64,000 nt of DNA. Origin: Stramonita haemastoma. Lineage: Eukaryota > Mollusca > Gastropoda > Neogastropoda > Muricidae. Shown here in pieces: positions 13,932-26,633 of this stretch (position 1 is its first letter; every line of letters starts with the position of its first letter). The notes below the pieces were generated by a model. It was given only the letters and a program-made list of their open reading frames with translations. It was not told the DNA's origin and ran no database searches. The position numbers and the translations under genes were made by a program. The stretch is from contig CM060327.1 of the NCBI GenBank assembly GCA_030674155.1, positions 14,518,623 to 14,582,622 of the forward strand, in the 5' to 3' direction.

Positions 13932-14232
13932 AGGTAAAGGTAAAGGTGTCCCTTAACCTATGCGGTCCTTGGGAAGCAAGATGCCAGAGACCTTAGCTTC
14001 TCAAGGGCCAGCATATTGTGGGTGGCACCCATTTCCTCACCCTCGCTGCTTTACCTTCCCTGACCCTAAAGAGGGCAAGTACCCATTTACAGCTGGGTGA
14101 AGTAAGGGACTGTACTGAAGCCAAGGCCTGCAAATGGTCACCCATCTACTTGGTAACCATGCTCAATGTTGTTTAACCTTAGCTTGGGGAAAGCAAGTGC
14201 TTTGACCACTGAGCTATCATGTCCCCATGTTA
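13932..14232 (-). repeat. SINE with tRNA-like head and 5S-like region, copy 2
   Basis: Read on the minus strand, it begins GGGGACATGATAGCTCAGTG, a tRNA A-box-like head. It continues with AAGCTAAGGTTAAACAAC and then TGGTTACCAAGTAGATGGGT plus GACC. These match the 5S rRNA internal promoter order (AAGCTAAG, then TGGTTAGTACTTGGATGGGA, GACC). The rest matches 4120-4402 inverted. It is less degraded than that copy and so defines the family better. Confidence 0.7.
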
Positions 14233-14329
14233 ACAAGCAATCCACCAAAACCCTATGATGTTATGAATGAAGAAATCTTTTTTAATGGCTAAGTGAAAGA
14301 AAAGCTCTCAGATTGTCTGGAAGATTTTA

Positions 14330-15560
14330 AAACACAGGAACAACAGACATGCTGTTTGTATTGCAACAAGTAAATGAGAAAATGGGGATCCTGAACAATA
14401 AGTCTACATCCTCTTTTATCGATTACAGCAGAGCATTCAACAGCGTCAGACACAACCACATGTTCACAACCATGTCAACGGTGGTCTTCTCAAGACTCAT
14501 GATTTTACTATTAGCATTTCTCTACTAAGACCAACAGGCAACAACCAGCTGAAACAGAGAGCACCGTTATTCTTTAATAATTATTAGTAAAGGAGTACAG
14601 CAAGGTTGCATTCTCTAACCCCACCTCTTCAGCATGTACACAGAGCTAGTAATGAGAGGCAAACACAGAGGGTATGAAAGTGAAAAGGAAGGAATATCAC
14701 CAGTCTTAGATACGCTGATGACACTGCACTACTAGCAGGAGACATTACAATACAAAAAAGGTTCTATCTCAAGTGGATGCTGCAGGAAACGAGGTAGGAC
14801 TGAAACTGTCTGCCCAAAAAGACCAAGGCCACGCACAGAGATGGATCAGCTAGTCCGCTACAACAGAACATACACATGAATAAAACAGCTGGAAAACCTG
14901 CACAGTTTCAAGTACTTGGGCTCAGCACAACCAACACAGGATCTTGCAGCAAGGACATCAGATCAAAAATAAGCATGGTCAAGCAAAACATGGTCCAGCT
15001 GAGAACATATTATGGAAAGACAGAGGCATTCCTATAAACTGAAAATGGAATTTTACGCTGGTTGATTTGGCCTGCTGTCATAACAATATGGATGTAAAGC
15101 CTCGACATTGAAGAAAGATGACGAAAATATAAATAAATGCTGCAGAAATGTGGTTTAAACAGGCGCCAATGGACAGATACAAGAACCAATGAAAGTGTGC
15201 TAAAGGAATGAGACGTCCAGTGTAAAATGTTCTCCAAAGATCAACAACAGAAAACAAGCATATCAGACGCATAAACAAAAACAAAAAAAAACAACCTGAT
15301 AATATCAGCACTGCAGGAAAGCCTCGAGGTAAAGAGAACGTAAAGAATGCAAAAAAAGTCTTTCATGGACAACATATCTGAGGCCAGCAAATGGAGGCTC
15401 CAAAACACCACACTCAAGGGCAAAGACTGGTCGCCGGGTGATCCTTCATGACAAAGTGTGGAGCTCCAACCTTGGCCCATGGTAATGGAGATAGGCCTAG
15501 GTGACAGGTGATAAAGGTACGATGCAGCGGAGTTTAGGCCTATCACCACAGCTGTAATTA
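14330..15560 (+). mobile_element. LINE relic with reverse transcriptase remnants
   Basis: Broken plus-strand fragments of a non-LTR reverse transcriptase are readable in shifting frames. They are FIDYSRAFNSVRHNHM near 14420, GVQQGC followed by a stop near 14595, and the catalytic-type YADDTALLA near 14710. A KYLGS-like segment lies near 14910 and a basic C-terminal part follows to about 15450. Many stops and frameshifts show it is dead. It differs in detail from the next relic at 15690. Confidence 0.75.
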
Positions 15561-15671
15561 GGATTTGTTCTAGCTGCAGAGTAGAAGCAGATGAATAAGA
15601 ATTTGTAGCACCCAAAAAAAAAATCAAGACTGAATAGATAGTCTGTGTAATGCTTCTACCATTCTTCTTCT

Positions 15672-15700
15672 CATTCCCTCCATAAAAAATGGAGGGAATG
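15672..15700. repeat. Perfect 12-bp hairpin at the junction of two LINE relics
   Basis: CATTCCCTCCAT (15672-15683) and its exact reverse complement (15689-15700) flank a loop of five As. The structure sits exactly between the two adjacent reverse-transcriptase relics. Confidence 0.85.
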
Positions 15701-17130
15701 AAACAGCAAGGCGATTCACAGATCTTTGTCAGAAGATCCACGACACCAAAGAATGGCCAAAAGAATGGACACAGTCTCTTGTAATACCCCTGCCAAAGAA
15801 AGGAAACCTCAAGCAATGTCAGAACTACAGAACCATCAGTCTCATAAGCCATCCTAGCAAGATCATGCTGCAGGTAGTCCTCAACAGACTGAAAAACCAA
15901 GCAGAAAAACTCCTGGCAGAAGAACAAGCGGGCTTTAGACCAAAACGCAGCACAATGGAACAAATTTTCAACCTGAGAATTCTGATAGAGAAGCATCTTC
16001 AACACCAAAAAGACTTGTACCACAATTTTATAGACTTCAAAAAGGCCTTTGACAGGGTATGGCATGACGGCCTCTGGCAAGTACTCAGGCACTTCAACAT
16101 TGACAACTGCCTAATTGAAGTCATCAAGGCTCTGTACGAGAATGCAAGAAGTGCAGTTTTCATGAACAATCACGTGGGCGAGTTCTTCAAGACCACGGTT
16201 GGAGTCCGCCAGGGCTGCCTTCTCTCACCTGTACTCTTCACACCTCCTCGAAACATCATGTACTAAGACACTCAAATACATACATTCCTACTACACACAT
16301 GGTGGAAGCCCTTCAACACCGATTTGCTAGATGACATTAACCTCATAGGATCACAACAAGGATGCAAATCCTCACAGACAGCTCTACAGATACGAGCGAG
16401 CCATAATGCAGGAGAAACAAGTAGAAATGAAGATCAGGTCTACCAGCGATAATGACAGCAGCAAATAAAGCTGAATGAGAAATTACTTGAAGAAGGATGC
16501 CATTCAAGATCTTAGCTAACATGTCAGACAAAAGTGGCCATCAAAAAGACAGTGAAAGCTCGCATGACAGACACATCGCTCTACAGAACTCCAGAGATAC
16601 AACAGAAGCAAAACCATCAGCTTTCAATCCAGCAAACCACCTCTACAGATCTCCTCGTGATATCATACTCAAAATATAGGCTGGCAATCAATGGCTCTGC
16701 AGCAGAGTTTAGAAGAAGAGATCAACCATATCGAAAATGTGACAGTAGCTCTCAAAATTCATACAAGAAACAATAGGACTATAACTATGAGAAAGAAGAA
16801 ATAAAAAAGCGTGGGGGCCCCAAGAGCCTTTGCTGTCCACCATAAAGAGAGAAATGAAAGTGTGGTTTGGTAACCACAAGGACAAAACCTAGCAAAATCA
16901 CACTTGCAAGGAAACAAGATCGAGGGCAAACAAAGAAGAGACGCCAAAAGAAACATTTCAGGGGAAACAAAGACGAATAGCACAACCCTGCAACGCCTCC
17001 TTCACACACATCCGAGAAGCGAAATGATCTACCGTAGCGATCTTCGTCATGACCCGCCTAGTGACTCCTGTTGGGACCACTTGGCCTGAGTGATGGAGAT
17101 GGAATGCTTGGGAAACGTAAACCATTTTGT
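15690..17130 (+). mobile_element. LINE relic, reverse transcriptase N-terminal half intact
   Basis: A single frame from about 15725 to 16249 encodes conserved reverse-transcriptase blocks. They include QNYRTISLISHPSKIM, EEQAGFRPKRSTMEQIF, NFIDFKKAFDRVWHD and TTVGVRQGCLLSPVLF. The frame then breaks (stop at 16263). Degraded matches to the C-terminal part of the same family as 54240-55262 continue to about 17130, including the PKSLCCPP-like segment seen on the other strand there. The YADD/FADD catalytic box is lost. It is a non-LTR element of the jockey/CR1-like kind common in molluscs; the clade is not certain. Confidence 0.85.
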
Positions 17131-18798
17131 AGGGCTTGAATGTTATCTTTTTTATCAGCTCAGCGCATATAAACGATTCAATATAGAATTAGTAGCCAAA
17201 ATATACGAATAGTAGTCTGTGTATGCTTAGGAATTGAACTCGAGTCCGTTGATGTAGTAGTTATAAGTAGTTAGCAGTATAGTAGTATCATTGTAGTATT
17301 AGTATAGTAGTGTTTTCATTATTATTCGATTCATTATTATATATATGTAATAGTATTTATGTGTTATGATATAGGAATATCCTTTAACGAAATGTTGAAT
17401 AGTAGGACGTATGGTTGACTGTGGAAGTCTAAATCACCTGTCAAAGTGTTCTTGAACCTTTATTTCATTTTGCACATAAGTGTGGTTTGCATTACCAGGA
17501 ATTTTGTGTGGTCAGGGGAGATGAGCATCATGGTATCAGATAGGAAGAGCTAAAACTTCACAGGGAGGGGAATACTATATGATGAAGTGAATACAAATAA
17601 CTGAGTATGCTGAAGCTTTATACGGAAACACTTTGTAACGAGTCATTAGGTAAAATACAACCGTCTCAAGCACACGCCCATGTCCAGCCACACGCCTCAG
17701 CCCATACCCACATCAACAAGTTTCCGAGCGCCCAACAACAATTGAGTGACCCATAGGCTTACCACACCACAATCTCAAAGGCAAAACGAATCAGAAAGGA
17801 TGTACAACAAAGACGCTGGCAGTTCAAAGCCATGACCATGAGACCCAATGAAGTTGTACGTTACGCGAACTAAAAGGGTTTGAAGAAACTAGCTATTGTA
17901 CACAGTATCACAGCGTGATACTCCCAAGGTCATTACATAGTCACATCTGAGGGAGCTGACCATATCGCAACTGGCAGCACCTTCTTCCAGTGAATGAGCC
18001 AAGACCTCAGTGGAATGCACCAGATACAGCCCACAGAATTTGGTGCCAGCTCCAATGGCCAATTCCTCATATAAAAAAAAATAAAAATAATAATGATAAT
18101 AATAATTCCCCATTCCCACAACGTCCACGACCAGTCCTCAAGACTGCTTTGCATGCCCCTGTTGCAGTTTCCCCACCCACGAATACTATCCAGAGACCCA
18201 GCCCCTCAGCCAGTGGGCACCCTGACCACTCTACCTCCCAGCGCTTTGTGACTTCATCCTCAGTCCCTGCTCCCAGCTCTCCTCCTCCTGCAGTATCCCG
18301 CCCAGTGTCCATGCCAGCTTGAAACCAAGCCGAGATCAGCGCCAACCTGTGGTGACACGCTACCGGGAGAGTTTCTAAGCCCAACCCCAGTACTTTTGAT
18401 ATTTGCATTAACTATTCCAGTTTGACTTTTTTCAGGAAAAGTAGGAAAGGGAAAAAACAAAACAATAAAATTCTTCAAATTCCTTGTTTCATTTAGAAGA
18501 ATTTTGACATTTCATTTAACTTTTAATGGCAGACTCTCGCAAATGGTGTGGCAGTTACCTATGATGCAGGGGAACATGCATTGAACAACTGCAGTTTAGT
18601 TTCATAGCTTTATTTTCTATCTTGATTGATACCCTTGGGAAGGGAGATTGAGAACAAGTCTGTTAATCTATTACGTCACAGAAAGTGTCATCACGCGACT
18701 TCGGCATGCACTTGTCTGATGAAGCTGCCAAATAAAACGACAGGCTCATGTTCATTCCAAAGTCTCAGACTTTGATTTTCGAATGAATGCATATTCTA

Positions 18799-18868
<70 letters not shown>

Positions 18869-18930
18869 CATTATATAACTATTAAATATATATATATATA
18901 TAAAATAAGTGAGGTGGTTTTTCTTGTTCT
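17131..18930. other. Non-coding stretch with possible retroelement fragments
   Basis: No host gene is supported. At about 17990-18400 a proline/serine-rich frame (ending at 18322) is followed, with a frameshift, by GRVSKPNP. This faintly resembles the basic C-terminus of Ty3/gypsy polyproteins, but is too short to claim. CA and TA tracts occupy about 18802-18902. Confidence 0.3.
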
Positions 18931-18934
18931 TCAG

Positions 18935-19032
18935 CTAGAGCACGAGTTCACTCATGATGAGAAATTTTGTATCATATGTAAAGGCGTTTACACCCCCATG
19001 AAGATAGCCTAGTCACATTCCGACTTCGGGAT
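18935..19032 (+). repeat. Dispersed repeat family B (CATTCCGACTTCGGG), copy 1
   Basis: It shares the order TTCAGCTAGAGC, TCA..ATGATGAGAA, then CACATTCCGACTTCGGG with 22748-22858 and 25386-25480. All three copies are on the plus strand. It is about 100 bp, has no coding frame, and is not recognised. Confidence 0.65.
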
Positions 19033-19064
19033 GTATGCTGGGTATATTTTTGTTCAGGGGGGGT

Positions 19065-19240
19065 AGCCTACAAAGAGAAGACCAAAAGGGAGCAGAGAAA
19101 ACAATAGGAAGACAACATCAGAGGTGGACTGGCCTTGAGTGAATGGCATACTTGGGAAGTTAAGAACTGCGAAAAATGGAGGAAGCTGATTGCAAAATCT
19201 TCTGTGCTGTCCTAAGGGCCTACATGACTACGGGATGTAA
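19065..19240 (+). mobile_element. LINE 3' end fragment
   Basis: With frameshifts, the plus strand reads EDNIRGGLALSEW and then CEKWRKLIAKSSVLS. This matches the usual C-terminal end of LINE polyproteins (WEDNI.EWTGLE ... REKWRKLV.KSSV). The same pattern ends the element at 54240. It is a short 3' remnant directly after the family B repeat. Confidence 0.65.
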
Positions 19241-19284
19241 TAGGTGAAGGCAAAACATAGGTGTCGTCTGTTGGATTTGAAGCT

Positions 19285-19860
19285 GAATGAATGAATGAAT
19301 GAATGAACGAATGAATGAATGATACTTTATTGGCAAGGATGGAAATTTCAGGCCAAGCTCAATCTTACAATCTGTCCTTGTAAAAATACATACATTAAAA
19401 GCAGTCGGTAAAATATAAAAACCAATAGAACATCACGGGAAAAAAATACATGCATACAATAGTAAACAACACACAAAAATCATTTTAAAATCCAAACTAT
19501 ACACCACTAGCAATCTAGTCACTGTTTAAAGCAAGGACAGCAATAACTAACACACAGGCAGGTAATGAATTTGGATTTAAAGGAAAAGAACAAACTGATA
19601 ACGCTTCATAAGATTCATGTAATTACATTGATTTAATCAGATTCATGTACAACGTTACAAAAACAGAAATTAATAGAGTTTCAAAAGGTTCATGAAAAAT
19701 CCTGAAATATACAGAGCAGATTCATGTAGAAAAAAGTAAGTAAGGTTTTAGAAGAGCCATGTAGCGACGCAAGTTTCATCACTTTTACACATCTATGAAA
19801 GAGTTTATCAATTATAATTAATCGCGTATTTACACAGCATTTCGACTGTGAAATTGTGAG
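19285..19860. other. Upstream flank of HELB with a GAAT microsatellite
   Basis: (GAAT)n lies at about 19289-19320, followed by a TTTATTGGCAAGGATGG segment that resembles the tail of a dispersed element. The rest is AT-rich with no coding frame. Confidence 0.4.
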
Positions 19861-19971
19861 GCTACGCTAGGCTACTGTGCATATAGCCTTCAACAATAAC
19901 ATTTCCTGAGCGGGGAAGTCGAAGAAACACTTTAGGCCTATTCATTATCGGTTTCTGTTGTTGGGAAGGCT

Positions 19972-19979
19972 TATATAAA
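19972..19979 (+). promoter_or_regulatory. Possible TATA box of HELB
   Basis: TATATAAA lies 40 bases before the HELB start codon. If used, transcription would start near 20000-20005 and leave a very short 5' UTR. A three-codon upstream frame (ATG AAA TGA, 19995-20003) would lie at or before that start. The position is suggestive only. Confidence 0.3.
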
Positions 19980-20018
19980 TTCACTTTGGAAACAATGAAA
20001 TGAGCTGTGCCTGACAAA

Positions 20019-20214
20019 ATGTCTCAGAAAAACCAGAACTATCAAACGGTGACAGGCTACGTTGTGGAACTGCCTTCAAGTAAACGCGATGGCAGTGATG
20101 ACGAAGACGAAGATGACGACGAAGAGGATAACTGGCTGGACTATTCTCAGATAAATAACGCCTTCGGGAATGGGACGTTCGTCAAACAGTACAAGAAACC
20201 ACGATATTGCAGAG
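20019..20214 (+). CDS. HELB: HELB exon 1
   Basis: It starts at ATG 20019 (MSQKNQNYQ) and ends at an AGAG|GTTTTA donor in phase 1. The encoded N-terminus carries a strongly acidic DDEDEDDDEEDNWLDY segment like the acidic N-terminus of vertebrate HELB. Upstream in-frame sequence (GTG at 20007) lacks another ATG. Confidence 0.75.
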
Positions 20215-23009
20215 GTTTTATGAGTATTGTTTGTCTCCCTATAGGCCTAACAATTCCATCAGAGTGACCTGAACACATGTCACAGAAAAGTTCACACACA
20301 GTCACACACACACACACACACAACACACACATTATATATTCACACACACACACACACACTCTCTCTCTCTCTCTGACAGCGACACATGCACACAAACAAA
20401 TAAACTCTTTATACTGTGGCATAAATGACACTGCATATTGACAGGCATATTGATGATATTCATGATAATTATGTACACACTCAGATATCACTTAGTTAAA
20501 TTTAATGAGGCAGTGTGGGACACCCAATGTATACTGTACATTATATTCTTATTTTGATTATGACACAAATTCACACAATTCATGCACTGATGCAGGCACA
20601 CAATAAATACAACATGGGTTAAGGTGGGACATGGGGGTTGAAACTGGTGAAATTTTGTTTACAAGCCCATGTTAAAAGCTGTGCCATATAATGATATATT
20701 GAAAGGGCATCACTTGTAAAGCTTAAAAATCAAAGAATTACTCAGTTTTTCTGTACTGTTGCCATGGAAACAATTCAATATGGCCGCCAAAACTAAATGT
20801 TTCAAACTCCTAAACCCTTTTATTTAGAGCAAGTTGAAGTGACCTGTTTCTACATTTTTTACAACCTGAATTGTTTAAATTCACACAGGGAAAGCTTCAA
20901 TGTTTTGGAGCATTTTTTGACCTGTGTCTACCCTTAAATACAATCCACTAGCTGATATTGAAAACACTTTTTGAAAAAAAAAGTATAGTGTTTAGTGTTA
21001 TTTCATTTTGCTATGGGTTTGACTGTCATCACTGCTGGCCAGTGTAAAATTGTAATTTGTACAAATTGTAGGGAGGTGATGGATTCAATAAAAGATGAGG
21101 GTTTGTTCCTACATCATGACATTACATTGCTTGTAGGCCTATTTTGATTTAATTTAAATACTAAATATACTTAGTAGTAATTGTGCTCTTTGTAAACATC
21201 AACCAACAACCAGTATACACCAACACAGTTCACATGTAGTGCTGGTAGAATGGATCCATAATATCATAAGGATGATGATTGTCCTGTCAGAGTTATTAAT
21301 CTTCTATTGCCATTTTGAATGTGGGTTGCTCAAATTACATGACTAACTCTGCAGATGTCTGTGCATATTTCTTGGGCCTGGTTGAAGTTGAGATCAATTT
21401 TTATTTTATCAATGCATAGCCTAGCCTGTTACTGCATGGGCTTGTTCTGTTTGTTGAGTGTAAGTTATGACTTTGAAAAGAAAGATTTGCTGTCTGAAAC
21501 TTAAAGCATACAAAATTTTGAAAAATATTTTTGCATCTTCTAGTTCTAACTTGTGGGGTTCAGAGTGTTCTGTATTGTTCAACTAGGTTGAATATTGCCA
21601 TGAATAACAGTGCTATTGCTAGAACACTATTAGTAATGACTATAGTATGAGTGGTTTTGGTTTTTTTCAAGTTAACAAACTGGAAAACAGCTAATAAGTT
21701 ATTACCATGTAAAAAAAATACATCATTTGTATTTTGTCTGCAGAATTTATGAATACACGACTGAACTTTTTATTTTTGTTCTTTAGATAAATTTGTGTTA
21801 GAAAATCATAATTGATTTTTGCTCTTTAGATAAACTTGTATAACTAGAAAATCAGAAACAACTTAACAAGTCATGTAAATTATTTTAAAACCTTTAATTT
21901 TCTTATGATCCATCATTAATGATATCGTTAGAGTTGAGTGGATTTTATTTTTGATGTGTCTTCAATTTTACGTCTGTCTGTTCACTTAATGTGATATTAG
22001 ATGAAAGTCGAAACATATTTTTGATGTTCAACAGTGAAAGTGAGGGACCTGGACAAGGCGGATCAGACCCACACCTGCTTTGGTCGATTTGTTCTCCTTG
22101 ACCCCTGGTGGGAACTGACCGTGACCTTTGGCCCTGACAGGCGCGTCCGGGGTCTGACGGAGTACAGGGTTCGGCAAGATGAAGAAGGCATTGTCAGCCA
22201 GAACTTGGTGCCCTTTCTCCTCAGCACGGCGTTACGCAGACACCATGAGGGAAAGCATGACGACCACTTGATGAATCAGGTGGATCAGTTCATCAAGTAG
22301 GAATTGGTTTCAGTTTTCATCATGTACCATGGATGTGGAAGAAAAATACTGAGATTTTTTTGTTTTGTTTTTTTCCAAGATCTAAAGGCAATGGCTTGCA
22401 CTGATCTATAAATGATTTTTAAAGGCCCCTCTTTTCACTTTTGATTTTTCATTTATAATGATTTAGAAACCTTTTATAACAATTTTTTTTTAATGGAAAT
22501 GAATGAATTTTTTTTTTTTTCAAATAGAATTTCTTCTTTTTTTTTTTTTTTTTTTTTCCTTTTTGTTGTCATGGTGATTTTCAAATAAAACTTCTTTTGC
22601 GGAAAAGTGGCTTTTCCCCAGTTGTAGGAAGTGTTCTGCATGATTGTGGTGAACTGAGCATGATGTGCGGCTGACAGCCTAAGTCTAAGTGCAGATTTCT
22701 TCAACCCGTAGGGATGAAACTGTACTTTTTTTTCTTTTTTTTTTCGTTCCTCAGCTAGAGCTCCAATATTCACCAATGGTGCAATTTGTGTGTGTGTGTG
22801 ACCGTTGTTTTCCTCCCACCATTTAGGTACCCGCATTCCAACTTTGGGGATGATGTCTAAACATTACACGTGTGTGCGTATGTCTAAGTTATCTTTAAAA
22901 CAAAATTGTCATCCATTCCTACCAGCACAAATTGGACTACATCATTTGTAATGTATAGTTAGATTTTAATTTTTTTTTGTTTTAATGTACAGCTAGCTGT
23001 GTGTGTGTG

Positions 23010-23064
<55 letters not shown>

Positions 23065-23198
23065 CTTACCAAATTATATCGCCAGTTTTTTTTGGGTTTT
23101 TTGCTTGTTGATAAAAAACAAAAAAAGACATTTGGCAATTTGCATATAAACAATCTCACCATTTGTATGCCACAGAGCTCTAGCCGAGGAATCGGGTA

Positions 23199-23256
<58 letters not shown>

Positions 23257-23285
23257 GTATGTATGTATGTATGTATGTATGTATG

Positions 23286-23351
<66 letters not shown>

Positions 23352-26300
23352 ATGATATATATATATATATATCATCAAATAATATGAAATCAGTGTTCTG
23401 TTTTTTACAGGAGGCAGGGAGGGAAGAAGCTGCTTTTTGAGGACATTGACCCCATGCTGTACCAGTTTACCCAGGCCCACCCTGAGACCAAACAGGTCAT
23501 CATGCAAACCAAACAGCAAGGTATACATGTATACATGTCTTCTGCACTGAACGCTCACACACCAACTAGTGTTGTCTGTTTCATAAGAATAGGCCATTGT
23601 GTGCCAGTGGAAACAGATGACAAGATTTCCAAAACTGCATACACACAGGGATTGGATGTAAAAAAAATTTTTTTTAAAGGACATGAGTGCTTATTCCATT
23701 ATCCTTGATATAAAAGAATAAATAAATAAATAAATCTGTCATATGAGTGAAAATGCGTTGCGCGACCATTAAGCACCTGACAAGTCAGGCCCACCATGTT
23801 ACCGTTTGATTTTTTCTGGTTTTTTCTGAGACATTTTGTCAGGCACTGTTCACTTTAACGTGGGAGAGAATTTTGTCATCTTTTAAGTCTTTCTGGAAAA
23901 AGGCAGAAGAAAGACATGGAGGTGACAGGAAGAAAAGGAACAAGGCATAAACAAAGGGAGGGATAGAAAAGAGGAAATTCTTTGCACAGAGTTTCCCGAA
24001 GATGGGGATGCTAGTTTGATTACAGATTATCAGTGATTGTGTGTATGTTACAGATACTCAGTGATTGTGTGTTACAATTAGTTATTGTGTATTACAGATA
24101 CTCAGTGATTGTGTGTATGTTACAGATACTCAGTGATTGTGTGTTACAGTTACTCAGTGATGTTACTCAGTGATTGTATGTTACAGATACTCAGTGATTA
24201 TGTGTTACAGATACTCAGTGATTGTATGTTACAGATACTCAGTGATTGTTGTGTTACAGATATTCAGTGATTGTATGTTACAGATACTCAGTGATTGTGT
24301 TACAGATACTCAGTAATTGTGTGTGTTATAGATACTAGTTAGTCAGTGACTGTGTGTTACAGATACTAATTAGTTAGTAGACTGTGTGTTACAGATACTC
24401 AATGACTGTGTGTTACAGATGATACTCAATGACTGTGTATACTCAGTGACTGTGTGTTACAGATACTCAGTGACTGTGTGTTACAGATACTCAGTGACTG
24501 TGTGTTACAGATACTCATGATTGTGTGTTAGACTCTTACACATACTAATGATCAGTCAGCGAATGTATGTTACAGATACTCAGTGACTGTGTGTTACAGA
24601 TACTCAGTGATTGTGTGTTACAGATACCCAGTGATTGTGTGTATGTAACAGATACTCAGTGATGTGTGTATGTAACAGATACCCAGTGATTGTGTGTTAC
24701 ACATACCCATCAGTCAGTGGCTGTGTGTATGTTACAGATACCCAGTGACTGTGTGTATTAATGTTCCAGATACCCTGCAGGGTGTGCTGAGGGGCCTGAG
24801 GCACCCTGCTCTACTGCAGTTCCTGTGTCGTCTGTTCCCCCTCTCCTTCCTCAGCTGCCTGGTCACCCCAGTGCAGGAGACTCTGACAGCCCTGGAGCTG
24901 GCCGCTGAGAAAGAGCCCTGGGTTTTGGCTTCAGAGCGGTAAGTCAGATATTGATGAATTGTGAGTGTATGTTGCCTAGTGCCAAGGTCCTCTGCATAAA
25001 GACACAGCGAACATTGTGTACACACATGAAAATTTTTCTTTGTGGAGTCCAGTGTTGTTGTAGGCCTACCAGTTGTTGACAACTTTCTGTCAGTTCATAT
25101 CAGTAAGTTAAAAATAAATAAATGAATGAATGAATGAATGAATATGAATGAATGAATGAATGAACGAATGAAAGAAAGAAAGAAAGAAGAAGAAAGAAAG
25201 AAAGAAAGAAAGAAATAAAAGAAAAAAAATAAGATGGAAAGAAAAGAAATGCATGGTGGTGACAAACAAAGGTTTGAAGTAGAAATAAAAGACTTGTGCC
25301 TGAAGTAGAAATGCATTACTTGACTGTGAAATTTGTTGGAAAGATATTTGAATCTCAGTCTCTCCAGTTTTGTTTTGTTTTTCATTTCTTGGTTAGAACT
25401 CTTGAGGTTTGCCAATGATGAGAATTTCCGTATACAACCGTTTTTACCCACCATTAAGGTAAGCCACATTCCGACTTCGGGGAACCTCTAGTTACATCAT
25501 TATGATATCTCTTTCGCAGATCATGACGTTGAGGTTCAAAGTCTTCAACGTAGAAGCCAACTACAAGGCCTTCGAGATCTGCGGCCTTATGGGCAGCATC
25601 CCTCCCATGCAGAAGGATGCCCTGTACATCTACGAGGTCCTGAAGGCCGACGCCTCGCGCTACAGCCACACCTACATTTCTTTCTCCGATCTCCGGCAAC
25701 ACCGACACTGGGAGGAGCTGAAACACGACGTGGAGGACTGGGGCCCGGCCTTGACCTTTCTGTCGGAGAATGGGGTCACGAAGGAGGAGCGGTTTGACGG
25801 GGGGCGGAACGTGTTCCTGTACCACAACTGGAGGGCGGAGGAGGACATCGCCAGCGGGCTGAGGGAGGTGATGGCTCGGGGCGCCAGGGCCAAGCGGCCC
25901 ACCTGGGCTGTGGACTTCTCCAGGTGTGTGGGCTGTGGGGAGTCTGAATTGCTGTGTTGACTTATTTATTTCTTTGTTTGTTGATTTGTTTGTTTGTTTA
26001 TTTATTTATTTATGTATTTGTGGGGTTTTTTTCTTTTTGATAGAGGATTTATGTCATTTTAATTTTTTTTTTCTTTTTCTTTTTTAAAATATTTAGCTAT
26101 TTTATTTTGAGGATAATAGAATAAGCACTCGTTTGCTTTTTTTACATCCAGTCCCCGTGTGTTTGCAGTTTTGTAAATTTTGTCTTCCGTTCCCACAGGC
26201 ACACAATGGCCTACTCTTCCAAAAAGCGGAATGGGTTTTAACGTGTGGGCAAAGATGTCCTGCATGCGTTAGCACACAGGACCTTGGTTTGTAGTCCTAA

Positions 26301-26566
26301 ATGGAGTAAGAGCCTGTACATGCTTCCCTTCCTCGCCATGTTTGCTTATTTTCAGAACAATTTACTCCAGCATCTCCAAACCTCACCCACTCAAGTTCAC
26401 ATGCTTGTTGAGAATGGAAACCCTTTCTCCTTTTGTTTTTTTGTTTGTTTTCTTTCTTTTCCATTGTCCTCCTTACCCCATGCCTCACTCTTCTGATTTT
26501 TTGCCATTTTACGTTTTGCAGTGGGGTTGTTTATATGGTCTTTTCTGTTCTTTTTTAAACTTGCTA

Positions 26567-26633
<67 letters not shown>

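Noticed and set aside
17990..18400. Ty3/gypsy polyprotein C-terminus
   Set aside because: Only a proline-rich stretch and a short GRVSKPNP after a frameshift support it; no integrase or LTR was seen.
24030..24766. CRISPR-like array of short repeats
   Set aside because: Units are contiguous without unique spacers and the context is a eukaryotic intron.
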